From assembly GCA_945861405.1 (NCBI GenBank), contig CAMAUL010000024.1, positions 1 to 40,866 on the forward strand: a stretch of 40,866 nt of DNA, given 5' to 3'. A program made the position numbers and the translations under genes. The number at the start of each line of letters is the position of its first letter. The first letter of the stretch is position 1. Source of the DNA: Candidatus Methylobacter oryzae (GTDB lineage Bacteria; Pseudomonadota; Gammaproteobacteria; Methylococcales; Methylomonadaceae). Shown here in pieces: positions 32,639 through 40,866 of the stretch. The notes under the pieces are model-generated. The model made no database searches. It worked only from the letters and a program-made list of their open reading frames with translations, and was not told the origin of the DNA.

Positions 32639-33354
32639 CCACCGGCATTGTTGTTGCTTTACCGGAAGAACTCAGCACCCTGACCTCAAAGAAAATTGAT
32701 AAAGGGTGCTGTGTTTTTATTACCGATGCACTCGTTCTCGCCTATTCCGGCGCAGGCGCCAACAATGCACGAAGCGCAGCCGAGTTATTGATTGCACAAG
32801 GCGCGACCCGCTTAATCAGTTGGGGCTGCGCCGCCGCCCTTGACGAAACCTTAAAGCCCGGCGACCTAGTCTTGGCCGACACTCTAATTGATGCCGAAGG
32901 CGCTCAAATCAGCATTAACCCCGACTGGCATGGCTACACCCAAAACCTGCTTTCAACCACTCTAAAAGTCCACGTCGGCAGTTTGGCTGAAAGCAAAGGT
33001 ATCGTAGCCGCCAGTCAGGACAAAAAACAGCTGCACAACCAAACCGGCGCAGTCGCATTGGACATGGAAACAATTGCCATCGCTAAAGTTGCAAAACAAC
33101 ACCAACTGCCTTTTTTGGCTATCCGGGCCATTGCCGATCCGGTCAGCATGAATCTGCCCAAAGCCATTAATCACTCGCTTAACAATGAGGGTGACGTCGT
33201 TTTGAGTAAGTTATTATTATTTATCGCCCTGCATCCTGCCGAATTACCGGGACTTATAAATCTGGGTCTACATTTCAATAAAGCGAAAAACACGTTAAAA
33301 TTGGTCGCCAAACAACTCGATCATCTGACCGCTTTACCCAGCCAAGACCAATAA
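32635..33354 (+). CDS. hpnG: Hopanoid-associated nucleoside phosphorylase HpnG
   Basis: Encodes 239 residues, starting with GTG. It belongs to the purine/5'-methylthioadenosine phosphorylase fold (ITDALVLAYSGAGANNARSA, SWGCAAALDETLKPGDLVLA, VALDMETIAIAKVA). HpnG removes adenine from adenosylhopane to give ribosylhopane or its phosphate, the step after HpnH. The released adenine could be salvaged by Apt. Confidence 0.94.
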   Translation: MTTGIVVALPEELSTLTSKKIDKGCCVFITDALVLAYSGAGANNARSAAELLIAQGATRLISWGCAAALDETLKPGDLVLADTLIDAEGAQISINPDWHGYTQNLLSTTLKVHVGSLAESKGIVAASQDKKQLHNQTGAVALDMETIAIAKVAKQHQLPFLAIRAIADPVSMNLPKAINHSLNNEGDVVLSKLLLFIALHPAELPGLINLGLHFNKAKNTLKLVAKQLDHLTALPSQDQ

Positions 33355-33359
33355 ACAGC

Positions 33360-35990
33360 ATGTCATCTTTTTTCAACACCCTAATCGGCTGGTGTGAGCG
33401 CCAAATCATGCGCTGCCCGTGGACGCTGTTATTGCTGTCGCTATTGCTCAGCGCCGCGACCTTGCACTACACCCTTAAAAATCTGGAGATTAATACCAAC
33501 ACGGCTGAAATGCTGTCGCCAGACCTGCCTTTTCAGCAAAACCAGGCGCATTTCAACCAGGCATTTCCCGAAGATGCCACGACCATTATTTTTGCGGTTG
33601 AAGCCCAAACGCAGGAACAATCCTCTCAGACTGCCATCAAGCTTGCCGATCAGTTAAATAAAGCCAATGATCGCTTTGAATCGGCTTACATACCCACCGA
33701 CAATGCTTTTTTAAGGCAGCAAGCCCTGCTCTATCTCGATCAAGACGACCTGGACATTTTTGCCAAAAAATTGACCGATGCCCAACCCTTTATAGGCCAC
33801 CTCGCGCAGAATTATCACCTCGAAGGCCTGTTTGGCATCATCGGTCAGGCGCTTAACAAGCATGACCATGCCTTGCCGATGGACTTGAATCCGATACTCC
33901 TAGCCATTGATGAGGTCTTAAAAAATCAGTTAAACGGTCAAGCACACTATTTGTCCTGGCAGAATATATTGTCCGAAAACAAGCCGAATACCGGCGACGA
34001 CAAAGAGATAGCTGCGCAAGCCAACGTTACCCGAACTATCGTCATCGCCAAACCTAAAATGCATTTCAATGAAATGCTACCCGCCGATGTCGCGCTTTCT
34101 GCTGCGCGCGAAATCAGTCACGCCATCATGGCGGAAAACCCGTCGCTGAGCATCCGCATGACCGGCGAAACCGCACTGGAACACGAAGAACTGGAAAGCG
34201 TCACCAAAGGTGCCACGTTCTCCGGCTTGTTGTCGCTGGTTTTAGTGTTTGTAGTTCAATGGATAGGCCTGCGTTCAATAAGATTGCTGATTACCACCTA
34301 TATCGTGCTAGTTATGGGGCTGATATTGACCGCCGGATTCGCCGCCATCACCGTCGGGCATTTAAATGTCATTTCCATTGCCTTCGCCAGTTTATATATC
34401 GGACTTGGGGTCGATTATGCGATCCATATTTGCCTACATTATCGGGAAGGCAAGGCGGACGGCCTATCAAACAGCGAAGCCATCCTGATCAGCATCCGCG
34501 ATGTCGGTTCCTCATTGTTTTTATGTGCGCTAGCCACTGCGATTGGTTTTTTTGCCTTTATACCGACGGATTATGCGGGCGTATCCGAATTGGGCGTTAT
34601 TTCAGGCGGCGGTATCTTTATCGGCCTGGTTATTTCGCTGACCGTGTTACCAGCCTTGTTCTGCGTTTTTCCTGCTAACAATGTAACACCGATACGCTCG
34701 CCGTTAACCCCGGCCTTTATCATCACTTTCCCGTTCCGCTTTTCGACCGGCATCAAGATCGTGTCCATTTTACTGGGCATTGGCGCATGCTTTGTATTGA
34801 CCGATCTTACCTTTGATTACAACCCTATCAATTTGAGAGACCCCCAAAGCGAGTCGGTCGTAACCATCAAAGAACTGTTAAAGTCCAAAACCGAATCCCC
34901 GTTTGCACTGACCGCATTGGCAAGCAGTCTTGAATCGGCGGACAAAATCACCCATCAATTGGCGCAGCAGCCGTCCGTACACGAAACCATCAACTTGGCG
35001 AGTTTTGTAGCTAAAGATCAGGATGAAAAACTGGCGACAATTGAAGACTTGAATCTGATGCTGGGCGGACAGCTGAAAAACTTTGACGACACACTCGATA
35101 CCGCCAACCAACAAGCCGCATTGCTTAAATTCAACGAAGCACTGAAAAAAGCCATTGTTGAAAAATCGCCTAACGTACCGTTGCAAACCTTACAGCAGTT
35201 ACAACAGCGCATCGAATCATTTATAAAGCAGGCGGATGCCACTCCAACGCCGGAAACCAGCTACATACAACTGGAAAAAAATATTTTAGGCCTGCTGCCG
35301 TTTACCATAGAGCGACTTAGAACCAGCCTGACCGCAACACCGTTTGGCTTGGACGATTTGCCGTCCGAGATAAGATCGCACTGGGTCAGCGCGAGCGGTC
35401 TTTATAGAGTCCTGATCACGCCGGAAAAAGATCTAAACAAGCCTGATAATTTGAAAGAATTCGTCACCCAGGTGCAAGCCGTTGATAACACGGTTTCAGG
35501 TCTGCCGATTATCAATCAGGCCGGAGGCGATGCGATAGTCAAGGCATTTATTAAAGCCTTTAGCGGTGCTTTTCTTGCCATTGTGGTGTTATTATTACTG
35601 ATGTATAGAAGTGTCAGAAAGACCTTATTGGTCATCATGCCGTTATTGCTTGCCGCTTTGTTAACCGGTGCAACCAACGTGTTACTGGACAATCCGTTCA
35701 ACTTTGCCAATATCATCGCCCTGCCCTTACTGCTGGGCATGGGCATCGACAGCAGCATCCTGATCATGCACAGGCATCATTCCACAGGCGAAGATGAAAA
35801 TCTACTGCAAAGCAGCACCACACGAGGCATTATTTTCAGCTCCATAACGACCTTGTGCAGTTTTTCCAGTCTTGCTTTTACCGCTCATCAGGGTATGGCA
35901 AGCATGGGTTTAGTATTGGCTATAGGCCTTACTTTCACAGTGATGTGTTCTTTAATAGTCCTGCCTGCTTTCAGCGGCAAAAGCGTTTAA
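33360..35990 (+). CDS. hpnN: Hopanoid transporter HpnN (RND/MMPL family)
   Basis: An 876-residue inner-membrane transporter with the two-half RND layout: one helix, a large periplasmic loop, a bundle with ASLYIGLGVDYAIHICLHYR (about 340-360), a second loop, then a second bundle with LPLLLGMGIDSSILIMHRHH (about 785-805). HpnN moves hopanoids toward the outer membrane in Rhodopseudomonas and Burkholderia. It starts 5 bases after the hpnG stop codon. Confidence 0.94.
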   Translation: MSSFFNTLIGWCERQIMRCPWTLLLLSLLLSAATLHYTLKNLEINTNTAEMLSPDLPFQQNQAHFNQAFPEDATTIIFAVEAQTQEQSSQTAIKLADQLNKANDRFESAYIPTDNAFLRQQALLYLDQDDLDIFAKKLTDAQPFIGHLAQNYHLEGLFGIIGQALNKHDHALPMDLNPILLAIDEVLKNQLNGQAHYLSWQNILSENKPNTGDDKEIAAQANVTRTIVIAKPKMHFNEMLPADVALSAAREISHAIMAENPSLSIRMTGETALEHEELESVTKGATFSGLLSLVLVFVVQWIGLRSIRLLITTYIVLVMGLILTAGFAAITVGHLNVISIAFASLYIGLGVDYAIHICLHYREGKADGLSNSEAILISIRDVGSSLFLCALATAIGFFAFIPTDYAGVSELGVISGGGIFIGLVISLTVLPALFCVFPANNVTPIRSPLTPAFIITFPFRFSTGIKIVSILLGIGACFVLTDLTFDYNPINLRDPQSESVVTIKELLKSKTESPFALTALASSLESADKITHQLAQQPSVHETINLASFVAKDQDEKLATIEDLNLMLGGQLKNFDDTLDTANQQAALLKFNEALKKAIVEKSPNVPLQTLQQLQQRIESFIKQADATPTPETSYIQLEKNILGLLPFTIERLRTSLTATPFGLDDLPSEIRSHWVSASGLYRVLITPEKDLNKPDNLKEFVTQVQAVDNTVSGLPIINQAGGDAIVKAFIKAFSGAFLAIVVLLLLMYRSVRKTLLVIMPLLLAALLTGATNVLLDNPFNFANIIALPLLLGMGIDSSILIMHRHHSTGEDENLLQSSTTRGIIFSSITTLCSFSSLAFTAHQGMASMGLVLAIGLTFTVMCSLIVLPAFSGKSV

Positions 35991-36006
35991 TTTTTTGAGG
36001 TATCTA

Positions 36007-37392
36007 ATGTCATTCAGCATCGCCGAACTTTTTTCTCAACACAGCACTGATAAATTTGATCTGCACGAACAACATTTAAACAACCAAATGGTCAGGGTGT
36101 TAAAGACCATAGGCTATGACCGCCACTACAAAAAGGCGATTGGACAATATCTCTACGACCAGGAAGGCACAGAGTATCTGGACTTGCTCAGCGGTTTTGG
36201 CGTATTTGCTATCGGCCGCAACCACCCAACCGTGATCAGCGCCTTGACCGAAACCTTGACATTGGAATTGCCCAACCTGGTGCAGATGGATGTATCCGTG
36301 CTCAGCGGATTGCTGGCTCAGGAAATCCTGAAAACCACACCGGACAACCTGAACAAGATGTTCTTTTGCAATTCCGGCACCGAATCTGTAGAGGCGGCGA
36401 TCAAATTTGCCCGCTATACCACCAAGCGTGAAAAAATCGTCTTTTGCGAACACGGCTATCATGGCCTGACCCTGGGTTCTTTGTCATTAAACGGAGAAGA
36501 CATTTTCCGCGAAGGTTTCGGCCCACTGCTACCCGGTTGCAGCTCCGTTCCTTTCAACGATCTTGCCGCACTGGAAAAAGCCTTAAGCAACAAAGATATT
36601 GCCGCTTTCGTCGTCGAACCCATTCAGGGTAAAGGCGTTAATGTACCGGACGATAATTATTTGCCGGAAGTCGAACGCTTATGCAAAAAATACGGCACCT
36701 TGTTTGTCGCCGATGAAGTCCAAACGGGCTTGGGACGTACCGGAAAATTCTGGGCCATCGATCATTGGAACGTTAAACCGGATATGATTTGCATGGCCAA
36801 AGCCCTGTCTGGCGGATTCGTCCCGGTCGGCGGGGTAGCCATGACCCAGAAAATCATGGATACCGTTTATAACCGTATGGATCGGGCTGTCGTGCATGGT
36901 TCCACCTTCGCCAAAAACAATATGGCGATGGCTGCCGGCCTTGCCACGCTGTATGTTATGGAAGAAGAAAATCTGGTCGAAAACAGCATGAAAGTCGGCA
37001 CCGATATTATCGACAGCCTGAACACTATGGCCGGGAAATATGAATTCCTGAAAGAAGCGCGGGGCAAAGGCATGATGATTGCGATTGAATTCCAATCACC
37101 TAAGAGCTTGAAACTCAAAGCGGCCTGGGCGATGCTGGAAGCGGCCAATAAAGGTTTATTCTGTCAAATGATCACCATCCCTTTATTTAAAGAACACCAC
37201 ATATTAACGCAAGTTGCAGGGCACGGCATGAACATAGTCAAGCTGTTGCCGCCGTTAACCCTAACGCAAAAAGACCGCGACAATATAATCAATTCATTTG
37301 ATAAAGCCATAGCCGATACCCATCAAATTCCCGGTTCGATCTGGGATTTAGGCAAGAATCTGGCGGGGCATGCCTTGAAGGGCAAAAAATAA
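36007..37392 (+). CDS. hpnO: Class III aminotransferase HpnO
   Basis: Encodes 461 residues. The start at 36007 has GAGG 6 bases upstream; a TTG at 35995 is rejected. A PLP enzyme that turns the ribosyl-hopane-derived intermediate into aminobacteriohopanetriol. The PLP lysine is in CMAKALSGGFVPVGG (about 265), and VADEVQTGLGRTGKFW is the aspartate-containing cofactor site. Aminated hopanoids are typical of methanotrophs, which fits the suggested host. Confidence 0.94.
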   Translation: MSFSIAELFSQHSTDKFDLHEQHLNNQMVRVLKTIGYDRHYKKAIGQYLYDQEGTEYLDLLSGFGVFAIGRNHPTVISALTETLTLELPNLVQMDVSVLSGLLAQEILKTTPDNLNKMFFCNSGTESVEAAIKFARYTTKREKIVFCEHGYHGLTLGSLSLNGEDIFREGFGPLLPGCSSVPFNDLAALEKALSNKDIAAFVVEPIQGKGVNVPDDNYLPEVERLCKKYGTLFVADEVQTGLGRTGKFWAIDHWNVKPDMICMAKALSGGFVPVGGVAMTQKIMDTVYNRMDRAVVHGSTFAKNNMAMAAGLATLYVMEEENLVENSMKVGTDIIDSLNTMAGKYEFLKEARGKGMMIAIEFQSPKSLKLKAAWAMLEAANKGLFCQMITIPLFKEHHILTQVAGHGMNIVKLLPPLTLTQKDRDNIINSFDKAIADTHQIPGSIWDLGKNLAGHALKGKK

Positions 37393-37394
37393 AC

Positions 37395-37488
37395 AATAGA
37401 ACGCAGATTACGCTGATAATTATGATGAACGCAGATAATTCAAAAAATCTTATTTAATCATATTCATCTGCGTAATCTGCGTTCTATT
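37395..37488. repeat. 19-bp inverted repeat between hpnO and copC
   Basis: AATAGAACGCAGATTACGC (37395-37413) is the exact reverse complement of 37470-37488. The part between is AT-rich. It begins 3 bases after the hpnO stop codon and may end the hpn transcript or shield its 3' end. Confidence 0.8.
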
Positions 37489-37533
37489 CTTAAAATAATC
37501 TACATCTGCAAATAGTTATAAACTGGAAAAGTA

Positions 37534-37890
37534 ATGAAAAAATCATTTCAATTCATTTTATTATTTTTGACTTTGTGCCAAGCACATTGGGCCGCCGCTC
37601 ATGCAGTGATAACCGATTATTCGCTGAAAATTGAGCCCATTCATGCCAACAGCCCGGCAAAAGTCGAACTGTCGTTTAATTCCAAGATAGAACTGGGCTT
37701 GTCGCAGATTTTCCTGGTCAGCAAAGGCGATAAGCATCAATTATTACAGGCCGACAGCGGCAACAAACAAGGCCAAATTTTTGTCCTGATTCCGCCGCTG
37801 GAATCAGGCGATTATGCCCTCAGATTTAAAGTCTTCGCTGCTGACGGTCATTTAACCGAAGACGTTATTCATTTTTCCGTTTCCAAATAG
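37534..37890 (+). CDS. copC: CopC family periplasmic copper-binding protein
   Basis: Encodes 118 residues. A signal peptide ends at WAAA, leaving a mature N-terminal His (HAVITDYS), which in CopC is one copper(II) ligand. The other expected ligands are present in AADGHLTED (Asp and His). The rest is the CopC beta sandwich (GDYALRFKVFAADG). It probably hands copper to, or senses copper for, the CopD-like protein encoded 9 bases downstream. In a methanotroph this could serve particulate methane monooxygenase (inference). Confidence 0.93.
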   Translation: MKKSFQFILLFLTLCQAHWAAAHAVITDYSLKIEPIHANSPAKVELSFNSKIELGLSQIFLVSKGDKHQLLQADSGNKQGQIFVLIPPLESGDYALRFKVFAADGHLTEDVIHFSVSK

Positions 37891-37899
37891 GGTTTAGCA

Positions 37900-39537
37900 A
37901 TGGCTGGCATAGCTGATTTTCTTGATTCTTTGATTGGCGGGTTTGACCTGATTTGTTATTCGTTTGCAATCGGCAGCCTGTTCTGGGGACTGTTTGTGTT
38001 GCGTCCGTGGCTTTACCAAGACGGATACCCAGCGGTACTCCTGCAAAAAACCATCGCTCTTCTGTATAAAGGCGGATTTTGGTTGGCTGCTGCCCAACTG
38101 TTCAAAATAATCCTTAAAATCTGGTTAATGACCGCCGTACTTGAGCGCTGGCCGTTTCCCGAATTCGCCGGTACGACGCAGTTTATCGGCGGCATAGTAC
38201 GCACGATTTTAGCAGTCATTCTGGCAGCTTACTGCTACCAATACCTCAGCAAAAATCCTTATTCCAAACAGCACTGGATCACCGCAGGCATCGTAGCCCT
38301 GCCGATGATTATTTCCGGCGCATGGCTGATACATGGCGCTGGACGTTTTGAAAATAAAATCATCTTGATGTCGCTGACAGTCATCCATCAAGTGGCTGCA
38401 GCCGCCTGGATTGGCGGAGTTTTTCAACTGGTCAATCTTTGGCTGTTACGCAGCAGCAATCAAATTCAGGCGGAACTATGGCCCTTATTGCTAAAGCGTT
38501 TCACCACGTTCGGCATAGCTTCAGTTGCGATGATCCTGATCTCGGGTTTACCTATTGCGTGGCAATACATCGACACCTGGAACGGCCTGATCGGCACCGG
38601 CTACGGCAATTTATTACTGGTAAAAATAACCTTATTGACCATCGCCCTGGGATTTGCCTGGTTAAACAAAAACGCCGTTTTGGAGTTCAGGTTTTCCGGC
38701 AATAATCACGCCTTAAATAACCGCGTTCCTTATTACATTGAAGCGGAAACCTTCGTCTTGGTGACCTTGTTATTTACCGCCGCCAGTCTCGCTTCCCAAC
38801 CTCCGGCCATCGATATTCCAACCCTGACCGCAAGCTGGCAGGAAGTGTTAAATACCTTCACTCCGCAAATGCCAATAACAAGCTCACCTTCGCATACCGC
38901 GTTGATAGCGGGTGAAGCCGGTCGCGTCGCCATTGTCGGCCAAGTGCCGTCATTGGCGGCTACCGAATGGTCGAACTATAACCATAACATCGCCGGTATT
39001 TTCCTGACCGTGATGAGCTTTTTTGCGATGCTATCCTATGTGCAAAAATCCGGCTTTGAACCCTTCAAATACTGGCCGCTGGGCTTCGTCTTACTGGGCA
39101 TATTCCTGTTTTTCCGTAGCGATGCGGAAACCTGGCCATTGGGGCCGATAGGTTTCTGGGACAGCACCTTCAATAACGGCGAAGTATTGCAGCACCGGAT
39201 TGCGACCTTACTGGTATTCGTACTTGGCATCATGGAACTTAGCGCCCGGATAACCAAAAACCCGGACAGCAAGCTCCCCTTCGTATTTCCGTTGTTGGCG
39301 GCTTTTGGCGGATTAATGTTGTTGACCCATTCACATGTCGGCTTTCAACCCAAAAGCGCTTTTCTTATCCAAGTCGGTCACACCACCATGGGTATATTTT
39401 CCCTGATTCTGGCCTGCGGTCGCTGGCTGGAATTAAAACTGGACAAACCCGGAAAGGATATCGCCGGTTTTATTTCCGTTGCCGCCCTGTTTCAGATTGG
39501 CATCATCCTGATGTTCTATCGCGAACCCCTTTATTAA
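37900..39537 (+). CDS. copD: CopD family copper transport membrane protein (long form)
   Basis: Encodes 545 residues and many membrane segments. The CopD domain is about residues 140-310 ([60 protein letters not shown]). The C-terminal 200 residues add about five more helices and [12 protein letters not shown], a part not found in the short CopD form. Histidines in [11 protein letters not shown] and THSHVG are candidate metal ligands. Paired with copC and one base before dxs, so all three may share a transcript. Confidence 0.88.
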   Translation: MAGIADFLDSLIGGFDLICYSFAIGSLFWGLFVLRPWLYQDGYPAVLLQKTIALLYKGGFWLAAAQLFKIILKIWLMTAVLERWPFPEFAGTTQFIGGIVRTILAVILAAYCYQYLSKNPYSKQHWITAGIVALPMIISGAWLIHGAGRFENKIILMSLTVIHQVAAAAWIGGVFQLVNLWLLRSSNQIQAELWPLLLKRFTTFGIASVAMILISGLPIAWQYIDTWNGLIGTGYGNLLLVKITLLTIALGFAWLNKNAVLEFRFSGNNHALNNRVPYYIEAETFVLVTLLFTAASLASQPPAIDIPTLTASWQEVLNTFTPQMPITSSPSHTALIAGEAGRVAIVGQVPSLAATEWSNYNHNIAGIFLTVMSFFAMLSYVQKSGFEPFKYWPLGFVLLGIFLFFRSDAETWPLGPIGFWDSTFNNGEVLQHRIATLLVFVLGIMELSARITKNPDSKLPFVFPLLAAFGGLMLLTHSHVGFQPKSAFLIQVGHTTMGIFSLILACGRWLELKLDKPGKDIAGFISVAALFQIGIILMFYREPLY

Positions 39538-39538
39538 T

Positions 39539-40866
39539 ATGAATACACTAGATAACTACCCATTGCTTAAAGACATCAACATTCCAGCCGATGTGCGCAA
39601 GCTGTCGAAAAGCCAGCTTAAGCCGTTGGCAAAAGAACTGCGTGAATTTTTAACCCATACTGTGAGCATTTCCGGCGGGCATTTCTCCGCAGGCCTGGGT
39701 ACAGTTGAGTTAACGATAGCCTTGCATTACGTGTTCAATACGCCGTCCGACCAGCTGGTTTGGGATGTCGGTCATCAGGCTTATCCGCATAAAATCCTGA
39801 CCGGTCGCAAAGAGCGGATGACCACGATCCGCACCAAAGACGGTGTTTCGGCGTTCCCAAATCGGGCAGAAAGCGAATACGATGCATTCGGCGTCGGCCA
39901 TTCCAGCACTTCGATCAGCGCAGCCTTAGGCATGGCGATTGCCTCCGAATTGAAAGGCGAAGACAAGAAAATGGTCGCGATTATAGGCGACGGCAGCATC
40001 ACCGGCGGCATGGCGTTTGAGGCGATGAACCATGCAGGCGCACTGGATGCCAACCTGCTGGTTATCCTGAACGATAACGACATGTCGATCTCGCCACCGG
40101 TCGGCGCGATGAATAATTACCTGACCAAAGTGTTATCCAGCAAGTTTTATTCGTCGATGCGCGAAGGCAGTAAAAAAGCCTTGAGCAGTATGCCCAGCGT
40201 TTGGGAACTGGCGCGGCGCACCGAAGAGCACATGAAGGGCATGATCGTGCCCGGCACCTTGTTTGAAGAACTGGGCTTTAATTATATCGGCCCGATAGAC
40301 GGGCATGACCTGGACATGCTGGTATCCACGCTGGAAAACCTGAAAGATATTTCCGGGCCGCGCTTTTTGCATATCGTGACCCGAAAAGGCAAGGGTTACG
40401 CGCCCGCCGAAAAAGACCCGCTAGCCTATCACGGCGTACCGGCATTCGACCCCAGCAAAGATTGCCTGCCAAAATCCGCGCCCTCCCCGCATCCGACTTA
40501 CACCGAAGTATTCGGCGACTGGCTCTGCGATATGGCAGCCCTTGACGAGCGCTTGCTGGGCATTACGCCCGCCATGCGCGAAGGTTCGGGAATGGTCAAA
40601 TTTTCGGAGTGTTATCCAAAACGCTATTTCGATGTCGCCATTGCCGAACAACACGCGGTAACGCTGGCCGCAGGACAGGCTTGCCAAGGCGCTAAACCCG
40701 TCGTGGCGATTTATTCCACGTTCCTGCAACGGGCTTACGACCAAATGATCCATGATGTCGCCATCCAGAACCTGGATGTGTTGTTCGCGCTGGATCGCGC
40801 AGGCCTTGTCGGCCCCGACGGCCCGACCCATGCCGGCAGTTTCGATTACAGCTACATGCGTTGTAT
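39539..40866 (+). CDS. dxs: 1-deoxy-D-xylulose-5-phosphate synthase (3' end beyond the window)
   Basis: Starts one base after the copD stop codon and runs off the right edge after 442 codons of a usual 620 or so. It begins [18 protein letters not shown]. It condenses pyruvate and glyceraldehyde-3-phosphate in the first step of the MEP isoprenoid route, the source of farnesyl diphosphate for squalene. Thiamine diphosphate-binding motif: [18 protein letters not shown], then [24 protein letters not shown] and [16 protein letters not shown] are further landmarks. The intact frame to the edge argues against a pseudogene. Confidence 0.97.
   Translation, partial: MNTLDNYPLLKDINIPADVRKLSKSQLKPLAKELREFLTHTVSISGGHFSAGLGTVELTIALHYVFNTPSDQLVWDVGHQAYPHKILTGRKERMTTIRTKDGVSAFPNRAESEYDAFGVGHSSTSISAALGMAIASELKGEDKKMVAIIGDGSITGGMAFEAMNHAGALDANLLVILNDNDMSISPPVGAMNNYLTKVLSSKFYSSMREGSKKALSSMPSVWELARRTEEHMKGMIVPGTLFEELGFNYIGPIDGHDLDMLVSTLENLKDISGPRFLHIVTRKGKGYAPAEKDPLAYHGVPAFDPSKDCLPKSAPSPHPTYTEVFGDWLCDMAALDERLLGITPAMREGSGMVKFSECYPKRYFDVAIAEQHAVTLAAGQACQGAKPVVAIYSTFLQRAYDQMIHDVAIQNLDVLFALDRAGLVGPDGPTHAGSFDYSYMRC

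Noticed and set aside
1..40866. rRNA, tRNA, insertion sequence or phage genes
   Set aside because: None recognised by eye on either strand; only small palindromic repeats are present.

Overview
The window looks like a chromosomal segment of a gammaproteobacterial methanotroph (Methylococcales-like). This is an inference from gene content: a hopanoid operon with a single squalene synthase, squalene-hopene cyclase, hpnG/hpnN/hpnO/hpnH, an adjacent copC-copD pair, and dxs. No rRNA, tRNA, CRISPR array, transposase or integrase was recognised.

Layout. (1) About 0.1-21 kb is an envelope and stress region. It encodes a Crp/Fnr-type regulator, an RlpA-like lipoprotein, an operon of an unknown protein plus a KaiC-like double ATPase plus a GGDEF-EAL protein, a giant cyclic beta-1,2-glucan synthase (8.75 kb gene), a DUF1207 outer-membrane protein with a BON lipoprotein, an OmpA-like protein, a second BON lipoprotein, and three small stress-type proteins (DUF3185-like, lmo0937-like, CsbD). 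The gaps are rich in palindromic repeats. (2) 21-26.2 kb is housekeeping and unknowns: a 5'-nucleotidase remnant, proS, two unknown proteins, an HPP-CBS membrane protein and apt. (3) 26.3-40.9 kb is hopanoid synthesis and lipid trafficking: mlaA-like, hpnM and hpnH on the minus strand, diverging from sqs-shc-hpnG-hpnN-hpnO, then copC, copD and dxs (cut by the window edge) on the plus strand.

Main discovery. Almost every transcription unit in region 1 is preceded by the same promoter architecture: a palindrome GTNCG-N4-CGNAC, then 18 (once 19) bases to a TANNNT hexamer of the -10 type. If the hexamer is the -10, the palindrome centre falls at about -41.5, the classic position of class II activation by Crp/Fnr dimers. 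Six copies match the palindrome exactly and two are degenerate. Orientation agrees with the downstream gene in every case where a gene is inside the window. None was noticed in regions 2 and 3. This suggests a local envelope/osmotic-stress regulon, plausibly run by the Crp/Fnr protein encoded at 527-1342.

How the genes fit together. The putative regulon would raise periplasmic glucan, peptidoglycan-linked OmpA, BON lipoproteins, a septal-ring-type lipoprotein, a CsbD protein and possibly a c-di-GMP/KaiC-like module. The hopanoid operon builds squalene, cyclises it, extends it with adenosine (HpnH), processes it (HpnG), aminates it (HpnO) and moves it to the outer membrane (HpnN, with HpnM/MlaA-like partners), while dxs supplies isoprenoid precursor.
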